The notes beneath the pieces were generated by a model. It saw only the letters and a program-made list of their open reading frames with translations, was not told the DNA's origin and did not search any database. A stretch of 46,418 nt of DNA from Pseudomonadota bacterium (lineage in GTDB: Bacteria > Pseudomonadota > Gammaproteobacteria > Thiotrichales > Thiotrichaceae), in assembly GCA_002747435.1 (NCBI GenBank), contig PDPH01000058.1, forward strand, positions 1 to 46,418, given 5' to 3'. This document shows, in pieces, positions 27,820-35,649 of this stretch. The position numbers were made by a program, and so were the translations under genes. Each line of letters starts with the position of its first letter. Position 1 is the first letter of the stretch.

Positions 27820-27967
27820 TGCATCTTTCAGAATACGGGCAGCGCTTACTGCTGATAAAATTTAGTTGGCAACCAGCACCGCCTTGCGTGGGATAAAAAT
27901 CAAAGGGGAAGCTATGGCGTAGCTTATGAGCACACAACCACCGATAGTGTACTAGGTACTAGCTTAA

Positions 27968-28030
27968 ACCTGACCTGACAGACACTTTCAGAAAAACCGG
28001 TAACTGTCAGATCAGGTCTGAACGACTACA
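27968..28030 (+). repeat. IS481-type right end, copy 3 (solo)
   Basis: ACCTGAC-CTGACAG (27968-27981) pairs with CTGTCAG-ATCAGGT (28004-28017), 13 pairs with one mismatch, and the block ends in ACTACA at 28025-28030. The only transposase trace left is AACCTGACCTGA. The tip lies 14 bases past the htpG stop, so it could terminate htpG. Confidence 0.65.
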
Positions 28031-28043
28031 TGTTAGCCTAGTC

Positions 28044-29933
28044 CTAGCCCATGCTTAGCATAAGTTTATTCAGGCGGTGTACGAAACCTGCGGGGTCTTC
28101 CAATTGCCCGCCTTCAGCTAAAATGGCCTGATCTAGCAGGATGCCTGACCACTCAGCAAAGCGTTCATCGTCAGTTTCATTTTCCATGCGTTGCAGCAAG
28201 GGGTGGGTGGGGTTGATTTCCAATACCGGCTTGCTGGAAGGCATTTCATGGCCTGCTTGTTTAAGCAAGTTCTGCATGTAAAGTGCCATATCATGCTCGC
28301 TGAGCACAATACAGGAGGGCGAGTCGGTCAAGCGGTGTGAAACGCGGACATCTTCCACTTTGTCTTTGAGTATTTCTTTAATGTGCTCCAATAGTTTCTT
28401 GGCATCTTGCTCAACTTTTTCCTGCTCTTTTTTGTCTTCTTCGCTGTCCAGATTACTTAAATCCAGATTGCCTTTGGCAACTGATTGCAAGGATTTACCG
28501 GCAAATTCATGCAACTGGCTGGTCAACCATTCATCCACACGATCAGACAGTAATAAGACTTCAATACCTTTTTTGCGGAATACTTCCAGATGTGGGCTGT
28601 TTTTGGCCGCATTATAGGAATCAGCCGTAATGTAGTAGATCTTGTCCTGAGCTTCCTTCATGCGGCTAATATAGTCTTCCAGAGAAACTGTTTGTTCTTC
28701 GCTAGCCGTGTGCGTGGAAGCAAAGCGTAGCAGTTTGGCAATCTGCTCACGGTTGGTATAATCTTCGCCAGGACCTTCTTTCATAACACGGCCAAATTCT
28801 TTCCAGAAGTTTTGGTATTTTTCTGGCTCGTCCTTTGCCATGGTTTCCAGCAAGCCCAAGACTTTTTTCACTGAGCCATTTTTCATGGAATCAATGATCT
28901 TATTGCTTTGCAGGATTTCACGTGACACGTTCAAAGGCAAATCATTGGAGTCAATAACGCCACGCACAAAGCGCAGGTAGCGCGGCATGAGGTTTTCAGC
29001 ATCATCCATAATGAAAACACGCTGCACATATAAACGAATGCCGTGACGTTGCTGTTGATCAAATAGATCAAAGGGTGCTTTGGAAGGCAGGTATAACAAA
29101 GAGGTATATTCCAAGTTACCTTCTACACGATTGTGTGACCAAGCGAGTGCATCCTGCCAATCGTGGGAAACATGGCGATAAAAATCTTGGTATTCCTGAT
29201 CAGTGATTTCACTTTTTGAGCGCCGCCATAAAGCGCTGGCTTGATTAATGGTTTCCCATTCAGTGGTTTTTTTACCTTCATCATCGCTCTTAAGCATACG
29301 AATCGGGAGCGGAATATGGTCAGAGTATTTGGTAATCGTGGAACGCAAACGCCAGCCATTTGCCAGCTCTTTTTCTTCTGCTTTCAGGTGCAATACCACT
29401 TCAGTGCCACGAGTAGCTTTGCTGACATTTTCTAGGGTATAGCCATTGTGCGCATCTGATTCCCAACGCACGCCTTCTGTGGCAGCTTCGCCTGCTTTGC
29501 GTGTTGTTAAGGTGACTTTGTCTGACACTATAAAAGCCGAGTAGAAGCCCACCCCAAATTGACCAATCAATTGGGCATCTTTCTTTTGATCGCCGGTTAG
29601 TTCATCCAAGAAGCGCCGTGTGCCCGAGTTGGCAATCGTACCAATATTGTCGATGACTTCCTGACGATCCATGCCAATACCGTTATCACGAATCGTAATC
29701 GTGCCCGCTTCTTCGTCAAATTCGACGGCTACATGCAGGTCGCTGTCATTCTCATACAGTTCTTCATGCCCGATGGCTTTGAAACGCAATTTGTCGCAGG
29801 CATCCGCTGCATTGGAGATTAACTCCCGCAAAAAGATTTCCTTGTTGGAATACAGCGAGTGAATCATCAGCTTCAATAATTGATTCACTTCCGTTTGAAA
29901 CTGCAAATTTTCTTTGGCAGCGCTATCACTCAT
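28044..29933 (-). CDS. htpG: chaperone HtpG (Hsp90)
   Basis: 629 residues, normal for HtpG. The N-terminal ATP-binding domain has [40 protein letters not shown] and GTEVVLHL; the middle and C-terminal domains follow. It acts in the cytoplasm in protein folding, with ATP hydrolysis. A near-perfect sigma-32 promoter lies about 110 bases upstream and an AGAGGAA ribosome-binding site 9 bases before the ATG. It is a single gene. Confidence 0.98.
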   Translation of the reverse strand: MSDSAAKENLQFQTEVNQLLKLMIHSLYSNKEIFLRELISNAADACDKLRFKAIGHEELYENDSDLHVAVEFDEEAGTITIRDNGIGMDRQEVIDNIGTIANSGTRRFLDELTGDQKKDAQLIGQFGVGFYSAFIVSDKVTLTTRKAGEAATEGVRWESDAHNGYTLENVSKATRGTEVVLHLKAEEKELANGWRLRSTITKYSDHIPLPIRMLKSDDEGKKTTEWETINQASALWRRSKSEITDQEYQDFYRHVSHDWQDALAWSHNRVEGNLEYTSLLYLPSKAPFDLFDQQQRHGIRLYVQRVFIMDDAENLMPRYLRFVRGVIDSNDLPLNVSREILQSNKIIDSMKNGSVKKVLGLLETMAKDEPEKYQNFWKEFGRVMKEGPGEDYTNREQIAKLLRFASTHTASEEQTVSLEDYISRMKEAQDKIYYITADSYNAAKNSPHLEVFRKKGIEVLLLSDRVDEWLTSQLHEFAGKSLQSVAKGNLDLSNLDSEEDKKEQEKVEQDAKKLLEHIKEILKDKVEDVRVSHRLTDSPSCIVLSEHDMALYMQNLLKQAGHEMPSSKPVLEINPTHPLLQRMENETDDERFAEWSGILLDQAILAEGGQLEDPAGFVHRLNKLMLSMG

Positions 29934-29973
29934 GAATACTTGTTCCTCTGTTAGGTTTAAAACACAGTATAGT

Positions 29974-30018
29974 GGGTTAACCCTAAAAGCTTATCCTTTA
30001 GGGAAAAGGATGCAGCTT
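29974..30018 (-). promoter_or_regulatory. structured 5' leader of htpG
   Basis: Between the sigma-32 promoter and the start codon lie a perfect palindrome GGGTTAACCC (29974-29983) and a longer hairpin: AAGCT and ATCCTTT (29987-29999) pairing with AAAGGAT and AGCTT (30005-30018). Neither covers the ribosome-binding site at 29941-29949. Confidence 0.5.
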
Positions 30019-30043
30019 GGGGTAATTTTTTCCTTTGGCTGAT

Positions 30044-30071
30044 AAATGGGGGAAGCTTGCCAAAATTCAAG
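30044..30071 (-). promoter_or_regulatory. sigma-32 heat-shock promoter of htpG
   Basis: On the minus strand CTTGAAT (30065-30071), a 13-base spacer and CCCCATTT (30044-30051) match the sigma-32 consensus of CTTGAAA, 11-16 bases, CCCCATnT. The spacing is right and the element is placed for transcription into htpG. Confidence 0.85.
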
Positions 30072-30181
30072 GTGTAGTGACGGAAATTTTAATGGATCAA
30101 GGCGTGTATTCTCTTGATTGACCTTAAAGTGGCGGCTGCATAGACTGTATCAGTGTTTTTGCATGCCAAGGATCGTTAGCG

Positions 30182-31315
30182 ATGCAGTACAGAAAAGAGC
30201 TTGATGGTTTAAGGGCTGTGGCTGTTTTGCCTGTCATGTGGTATCACGCTAAGCTACCTTGGCTGACGGGCGGGTTTACTGGCGTCGATATCTTTTTTGT
30301 CATCAGTGGTTATCTGATTACTTCTATTTTGCTGAGTGAGTTGCAACAAGAGCGTTTGAGTCTGCTTCATTTTTATGAACGCCGCGCTAGACGTATTTTA
30401 CCCGCTTTGTTTTGGGTTTTGTTGGTCTGTTTGCCCTTTGCTTGGTGGCTACTGTTACCACATGAGCTAGCGGGTTTCGGGCGCTCCTTGGTTGCGGTTG
30501 CTGTATTTGTTTCCAATTTGCTGTTTTGGCAGGAAAGTGATTATTTTTCCCCCGATGCTGATTTGATGCCTTTACTTCATACTTGGAGCTTGGCAGTAGA
30601 AGAGCAGTATTATTTATTATTTCCTTTATTATTGGCACTAGGCTGGAAGTTGGGCAAGGGTAAGGCTCGCTGGATTGCTTTGGGGATTACGCTGATTGCT
30701 TTGTCAAGTTTTATGCTGAGCGAGTGTTTGTGGCGTGCCTCCCAAGCAGCAAACTTCTATTTATTACCATCGCGGGCTTGGGAATTGATGTTAGGTGCTT
30801 TAACGGCATTGTATTTGCGATACCGTTCTCAGCCTAGTGGGTGGCTGGGGCAGGTGGGTAGTTTATTAGGTTTAGCTATGATTATATTAGGTATTTTCTG
30901 GCTACATACCGGCTTGCCTTTTCCCGGGGTGTATGCGCTCTTGCCAACAGTGGGGAGTGTATTAATTATTTTGTTTGCCGCGCCAAGCAATGGAATCGGG
31001 CGTTTATTGGCTTGGCCACCTTTAGTGTGGATAGGCTTGGTTTCTTATAGTGCTTATTTGTGGCATCAGCCTTTATTGGTCTTTAGCAGAATTTATTGGC
31101 TGGATGAACCCGCATCAGGATGGCGGATACTTATACTAGTGCTGACGCTGTTATTGGCTTGGCTGAGCTGGCGCTTTATTGAACAGCCTATTCGCCAACG
31201 ACAGCGTTTCAGCCGTCGCTTTATCTTCACCCTTGCTATTGTGGGAAGTCTCATTTTTATTGGGATCGGTGGGGGATTGGTGGTTGGCAAGGGATTTCCG
31301 GGGCGTTTTTATTGA
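30182..31315 (+). CDS. acyltransferase 3 family membrane protein, short form
   Basis: 377 residues, about ten membrane helices. The family block RKELDGLRAVAVLPVMWYHA, then FTGVDIFFVISGYLIT and FYERRARRILPALF and the LHTWSLAVEEQYYLLFPLLL are typical of OafA/YrhL-type O-acyltransferases that modify cell-surface sugars. Many family members continue with a periplasmic SGNH domain to 600 residues or more. This one stops at GFPGRFY, the point where that domain normally begins, and its stop overlaps the end of the next gene (opposite strand) by 7 bases. The membrane part may still be functional, as free-standing forms exist. Confidence 0.85.
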   Translation: MQYRKELDGLRAVAVLPVMWYHAKLPWLTGGFTGVDIFFVISGYLITSILLSELQQERLSLLHFYERRARRILPALFWVLLVCLPFAWWLLLPHELAGFGRSLVAVAVFVSNLLFWQESDYFSPDADLMPLLHTWSLAVEEQYYLLFPLLLALGWKLGKGKARWIALGITLIALSSFMLSECLWRASQAANFYLLPSRAWELMLGALTALYLRYRSQPSGWLGQVGSLLGLAMIILGIFWLHTGLPFPGVYALLPTVGSVLIILFAAPSNGIGRLLAWPPLVWIGLVSYSAYLWHQPLLVFSRIYWLDEPASGWRILILVLTLLLAWLSWRFIEQPIRQRQRFSRRFIFTLAIVGSLIFIGIGGGLVVGKGFPGRFY

Positions 31316-32223
31316 TTGCCTGAGTGTTTGGGTTTTAATCTTTTTTTTGGCCACTGGCTAATCAACAGACCCGCTAACATGAAACTGCATCCAATTAATG
31401 CCTTGATGGTGACGGTCTCTTCTAAAAACAACCAACCTGCTAATAAGGCAAAGACCGCTTCACCAGACAAGATTAATGCTGCCGAACTGGCATTAACAGT
31501 ACGTTGAGCAATTAATTGCAGGGTAAACGCTATGCCACTCACCATAAAACCCGCATAAAGCAAGGGTAGTAGGGCAGCTTTAAAATCAGCCAAACTCGGG
31601 TTTTCGAGTATGGCGGTACTGGCAATAGCCCAGCAAGCCGCTACTATAAATTGCAGCATGGAAAAGCCAATCGAGTCTCGGATACGTTGAGCAATCCATC
31701 CCATAGTGACTACGTGCGCAGCCCAGAAGAAAGCACCTATAAGCTCCAGCGAATCACCTTTGTTAATCTGAAAATCAGGCCAGATAGAGAGTATATAAAG
31801 TCCTGTTACTGCGAATATGATACCTATCCAAGTATTCATGCGGGTCGACTGTCCCATAGCCAAGCCCAGTAAGGGTACGATTACAATATAGATACTGGTA
31901 ATAAAGCCCGCATTACCGGCGGTGGTGTATTGCAAACCGACCTGCTGAAGGCTAAAACCAGCAAACAATAAACTACCCGCTAATAAGCCACCTAGCCAAA
32001 AAACCGTGCTATAGGATTCCTGTACCTGAGGTTTTCCTTGATGGCGCTGTTTCATGTACCACCATAGCGGCAGTAATGACAAAAAAGCGAATACAAAACG
32101 CGCTGCATTAAAGCTGTAAGGGCCGAGTGTTTCCATACCCGCACGCTGGGCGACAAAACCACTGCCCCAAATGGCTGCGACCAGTAGCAGTAAAAAATGC
32201 GCAGGTGTCAATCTCAAGATCAT
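31309..32223 (-). CDS. EamA family (DMT) transporter
   Basis: 304 residues with ten membrane helices in two EamA repeats (each with a motif like AAIWGSGFVAQRAG near the start and LSGEAVFALLAGWLFLEE in the second half). Drug/metabolite transporters of this group export or import amino acids, purines or other metabolites; the substrate is unknown. Ends tail-to-tail with the acyltransferase gene. Confidence 0.9.
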   Translation of the reverse strand: MILRLTPAHFLLLLVAAIWGSGFVAQRAGMETLGPYSFNAARFVFAFLSLLPLWWYMKQRHQGKPQVQESYSTVFWLGGLLAGSLLFAGFSLQQVGLQYTTAGNAGFITSIYIVIVPLLGLAMGQSTRMNTWIGIIFAVTGLYILSIWPDFQINKGDSLELIGAFFWAAHVVTMGWIAQRIRDSIGFSMLQFIVAACWAIASTAILENPSLADFKAALLPLLYAGFMVSGIAFTLQLIAQRTVNASSAALILSGEAVFALLAGWLFLEETVTIKALIGCSFMLAGLLISQWPKKRLKPKHSGNQ

Positions 32224-32483
32224 GGTGACTAATGCTTTTGTGTCGGAGTTAGAGGAAACCAGCGGCGATTATGCCTGTTGTGGTTGCAGGAAGCTATAGG
32301 GTTTTTTCAGTGGGGAGGGATACATGCTGAGATAAAAAATATTGATGATGAATCAGCCCCTTAACGCTTTAGTCTCACGGTTAGTACCAAGGTGGTTTGA
32401 TAAGCATTCAGGTCACTTGCCCCAATCGTTATGCTTTGCTATAAATAACGCTATGCTTATTTTAAACACCTTGATATTGACCT

Positions 32484-32828
32484 ATGAATACTAAGCCCTA
32501 CCGTTTGCGTGGACGTTTTTGGATTGAAAGTGACCAAGGCACTTTTCTGGGACATGGGCGCGTGGTTTTACTGGAGCGCATTCGGGAACATGGTTCTATT
32601 AGCGCAGCGGCGCGTTCTATGAAAATGTCCTATCGTCAGGCGTGGGAATTGGTAAATGCTATGAATACACACAGTCCAAAACCATTAGTGAGTAGTGCGA
32701 CTGGAGGTAAAGGTGGTGGTGGAGCTAGTCTGACAGAGACTGGGGAGTATGCAATTAACTTGTTTTGGTCGCTTAATCGTGAGTTCGAGGGGTTTCTGGT
32801 GGAGCGCTCGAAAGCTTTAGTGTTATAA
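32484..32828 (+). CDS. ModE-like molybdate regulator, DNA-binding domain only
   Basis: 114 residues. The winged helix with GHGRVVLLERIREHGSISAA followed by MKMSYRQAWELVNAMN is the N-terminal domain of ModE. The molybdate-binding (Mop/TOBE) domains present in E. coli ModE are absent. It lies 93 bases upstream of modABC, with a palindrome between them that could be its operator. How it senses molybdate, if at all, is not clear. Confidence 0.85.
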   Translation: MNTKPYRLRGRFWIESDQGTFLGHGRVVLLERIREHGSISAAARSMKMSYRQAWELVNAMNTHSPKPLVSSATGGKGGGGASLTETGEYAINLFWSLNREFEGFLVERSKALVL

Positions 32829-32846
32829 AGTGTGGTTGTCAGTTTT

Positions 32847-32880
32847 TGGTTATTCCTTATGTTTACTAAGGAATAGCGAT
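32847..32880 (+). promoter_or_regulatory. ModE-like operator before modA
   Basis: GGTTATTCCTTA (32848-32859), seven bases, then TAAGGAATAGCG (32867-32878) form an inverted repeat with 10 of 12 matched positions per arm; the inner eight are perfect. Arms of the TATnnCTTA type around a short spacer resemble ModE sites. There is no T-run after it, so a terminator is unlikely. Confidence 0.55.
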
Positions 32881-32921
32881 AAAACAGGTGGTGGGTTAAT
32901 TTTTAAAGCAGGAGCGTTAGG

Positions 32922-33749
32922 GTGAATGTATTCAAGCATTGTTCTCTGTTATTCGTATGTGTCTTGATAAGCCATACCAGTTATGCAGGAGAAGTTCAGG
33001 TTGCTGTTGCTTCCAATTTCACCAAGCCCATGCAACAGATTGCTAAGTTGTTTCAGGCTGAAACAGGTCATGAAGCAAAATTGTCTTTTGGCGCATCAGG
33101 CAAGTTTGTGGCGCAGATTATGAATGGTGCACCGTTTGAAATTTTTCTATCTGCGGACGATACTAAACCGGCCAAGTTGGTTGCAGAGGGTTTGGCCTTG
33201 GCGAATACTGTGTTTACCTATGCACAGGGCAAGTTAGTATTGTGGTCGCATGATGAGAATTATGTTGATGCTGAGGGGCAAGTGTTACAGAGCGGTGATT
33301 TCAAGCACATCGCAGTTGCTGATCCTAAGTTAGCGCCTTATGGTGAAGCTGCTATGCAAACACTGGATGCTTTGGAATTGACTGATAAATTACGCGAACG
33401 CTTTGTGATGGGGAGAAATATTGGGCAAACCTTTCAATTTGTAAAAACAGCGAATGCTGAGCTGGGGTTGATTGCGCTGTCACAGGTCATGGAAGCCGGT
33501 AAAATGAGTAGTGGTTCCGGCTGGATTATTCCGGCGGAGTATTATGAGCCAATCAAACAAGAAGCTGTTTTACTGAAAAAAGGCGAAAAGAATGAAGCAG
33601 CCCTTGCTTTATTAAGCTTTTTGCAAAGTGACCAAGCCAAGGCGGTGATAAAGTCTTTTGGATATAAACTGCCTGTCATTAAGGTAAGCTCTGAAGGTGG
33701 CACTGCAATAAATCATACCGAAACCGAAAATGCCAAAACCAAGCCCTAA
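32922..33749 (+). CDS. modA: molybdate ABC transporter substrate-binding protein
   Basis: 275 residues. A signal peptide (residues 1-22, ending TSYA) is followed by the ModA fold: EVQVAVASNFTKPMQQIA, the FGASGKFVAQIMNGAPFEIF signature and ADPKLAPYGEAAMQTL. It binds molybdate or tungstate in the periplasm and delivers it to ModBC. Starts with GTG at 32922, behind AGGAG. A C-terminal tail (about 20 residues) is not conserved in the family. Confidence 0.95.
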   Translation: MNVFKHCSLLFVCVLISHTSYAGEVQVAVASNFTKPMQQIAKLFQAETGHEAKLSFGASGKFVAQIMNGAPFEIFLSADDTKPAKLVAEGLALANTVFTYAQGKLVLWSHDENYVDAEGQVLQSGDFKHIAVADPKLAPYGEAAMQTLDALELTDKLRERFVMGRNIGQTFQFVKTANAELGLIALSQVMEAGKMSSGSGWIIPAEYYEPIKQEAVLLKKGEKNEAALALLSFLQSDQAKAVIKSFGYKLPVIKVSSEGGTAINHTETENAKTKP

Positions 33750-33761
33750 GAGAAAAAAAGT

Positions 33762-34451
33762 ATGTTGACAGCAGCAGATTGGAAAGCATTGTGGCTCACT
33801 TTGGAAGTGGCGGGGGTGACTACGCTATGCCTACTGCTGTTGGGAATTCCCCTCGCTTGGTGGCTGGCCAGAACGACTTCGCCTTGGAAGCCGATTTTGA
33901 ATGCGGTGGTGGCTTTACCTTTGGTATTGCCACCGAGCGTTTTGGGGTTTTACTTGCTCGTAATGCTTGGCCCGTCAGGCCCGGTGGGTCAATTTAGCGA
34001 ATGGTTGGGTTTAGGGACTTTGCCGTTTACTTTTTGGGGTTTGGTCGTAGCATCTTGCTTTTACTCCCTACCATTTGCGATTCAACCTTTACAAAATGCC
34101 TTTGAGTCCATAGGTACTCGTCCTTTAGAGGTAGCAGCCAGTCTGCGTGCGAGCCCCTTGGACGCATTTTTTAGCGTCGTTTTACCTTTGGCTCGCCCGG
34201 GCTTGTTGACGGCGGCTATCCTGAGTTTTGCGCATACGGTGGGTGAGTTTGGGGTTGTGCTGATGATAGGGGGCAATATACCGGACAAGACTCGGGTAGT
34301 CTCCGTGCAAATCTACAATCATGTCGAGGCATTGGAATACACGCAAGCGCACTACTTGTCCGCTATTTTATTAATGTTTGCTTTTGTGGTGCTCTTAGTG
34401 ATGTACACCGTGTTGAAAGCACCTTTACAGGTACAACAGCGTTCATCATGA
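33762..34451 (+). CDS. modB: molybdate ABC transporter permease
   Basis: 229 residues with about five membrane helices. LPLVLPPSVLGFYLLVMLGP and the cytoplasmic EAA-type loop EVAASLRASPLDAFFSVVLPLARPG identify ModB. It forms the membrane channel and is 12 bases after modA. Its stop overlaps the modC start by four bases (ATGA). Confidence 0.96.
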   Translation: MLTAADWKALWLTLEVAGVTTLCLLLLGIPLAWWLARTTSPWKPILNAVVALPLVLPPSVLGFYLLVMLGPSGPVGQFSEWLGLGTLPFTFWGLVVASCFYSLPFAIQPLQNAFESIGTRPLEVAASLRASPLDAFFSVVLPLARPGLLTAAILSFAHTVGEFGVVLMIGGNIPDKTRVVSVQIYNHVEALEYTQAHYLSAILLMFAFVVLLVMYTVLKAPLQVQQRSS

Positions 34452-35548
34452 GCATAGCAAAGGCTATTGAATGCCGCTTCCGCTTGGATTACCCAAGGTT
34501 TAGCTTGGATGTAGACCAGCAATTGCCGGGCAGCGGTGTGACAGTGCTATTTGGTCATTCTGGTTCCGGCAAGACTGCTTTGTTACGTTGTATTGCTGGC
34601 TTGGAAAAAGCGCAACAGGCTTTTCTAAAAGTCAATGATGAGATTTGGGATGATTCCAAGCAAGGCATTCATCTGCCTGCACATAAGCGCCAAATAGCTT
34701 ATGTGTTTCAGGAGGCGAGTTTATTTCCTCACTTGAATGTGCGCGGTAATTTGGACTATGGGCGTCAGCGGGCTAAGCGTGCCCAGCCAAATCAAATAAA
34801 CACGGCTGCGTCATTATCAGCCATTATTGAATTATTGGGGATTGGTCATTTACTGGAACGTATGCCAGCTAAACTGTCGGGAGGTGAGCGTCAGCGTGTT
34901 GCTATTGCGCGCGCTTTGGCAGTAGCACCACAGCTATTACTTATGGACGAACCTTTGGCTGCTTTGGATATGCAGCGCAAACGGGAGATTTTGCCTTTTC
35001 TTATCCGCTTGCATCATGAATTGCAGATTCCGGTTTTATACATTACGCATTCGCCGCAAGAAGTGACACAGTTGGCTGATTACATCCTTTTGTTGGAGGC
35101 TGGCAAAGTGGTAACAGCAGGGACTTTGCAAGCTGTTTTGACTCGTATTGACTTGCCACTGGCACGAGGCAATCGTGCCGCCAGCGTGCTAGAAGTGATC
35201 GTAGAGGAGCATTGTACTGAAGATTGTTTGACATTGGTCAGCTTTGCGGGAGGACAATTGCGCTTACCCAGTCGGGGCACGTGGGCAATAGGCAGTCGTT
35301 TGCGTTTACGGATTTATGCCCGCGATGTTAGCTTGAGTTTGGAACAAGCCACTCAAAGCAGCATTTTGAATATATTGCCTGCCACGATTAGTGCTATGGC
35401 CGATGAGGGTGAAGGTAGAGTAGTTCTGTGCTTAGACTTGCAAGGTGTTGCCTTATTAGCTCACGTCACTCAGTTTTCACAAAAGCGACTGAATTTGCAA
35501 GTAGGGATGCCAGTATTTGCTCAAATTAAAGCAACCGCCGTTTTGTAA
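34448..35548 (+). CDS. modC: molybdate ABC transporter ATP-binding protein
   Basis: 366 residues. Walker A GHSGSGKT near residue 36, the signature LSGGERQRVAIARAL near 142 and Walker B LLLMDEPLAALD follow, and the C-terminal part (about 290-360) has the Mop/TOBE domain of ModC. It hydrolyses ATP to drive molybdate import with ModAB. It overlaps modB. Confidence 0.96.
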   Translation: MSIAKAIECRFRLDYPRFSLDVDQQLPGSGVTVLFGHSGSGKTALLRCIAGLEKAQQAFLKVNDEIWDDSKQGIHLPAHKRQIAYVFQEASLFPHLNVRGNLDYGRQRAKRAQPNQINTAASLSAIIELLGIGHLLERMPAKLSGGERQRVAIARALAVAPQLLLMDEPLAALDMQRKREILPFLIRLHHELQIPVLYITHSPQEVTQLADYILLLEAGKVVTAGTLQAVLTRIDLPLARGNRAASVLEVIVEEHCTEDCLTLVSFAGGQLRLPSRGTWAIGSRLRLRIYARDVSLSLEQATQSSILNILPATISAMADEGEGRVVLCLDLQGVALLAHVTQFSQKRLNLQVGMPVFAQIKATAVL

Positions 35549-35573
35549 ATTTAGGCTGATGAGCTAGCTTTAG

Positions 35574-35609
35574 CTAGCCTCTCTAAGTGTCATACATTAG
35601 AGAGGCTAG
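35574..35609. terminator. strong bidirectional terminator
   Basis: CTAGCCTCTCTAA and TTAGAGAGGCTAG form a perfect 13-pair stem around GTGTCATACA, between the convergent modC and glycoside-hydrolase-like genes. The T tail is weak on both sides. Confidence 0.75.
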
Positions 35610-35649
35610 TTATTAGTGATATAGAAAGAAGTAGGCGAGAGGGTTAGGT

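Larger units (their letters stand above)
27631..28043. other. gap between DUF1566 genes and htpG
   Basis: About 410 bases with no convincing gene. It holds the likely promoter of the DUF1566 pair with a Fur-like box (27801-27819), a small hairpin AAGCTA-TGGCG-TAGCTT at 27909-27925 and the IS481-type end at 27968-28030. Confidence 0.6.

Noticed and set aside
101..28030. DNA-uptake sequence inside hairpin terminators
   Set aside because: CAGGTCTGAA faintly resembles Neisseria uptake words, but the block is longer, has TGT-type ends and lies right after an IS481 transposase.
32847..32880. Terminator after the ModE-like gene
   Set aside because: No T-run follows the palindrome, and a continuous transcript into modA would be normal.
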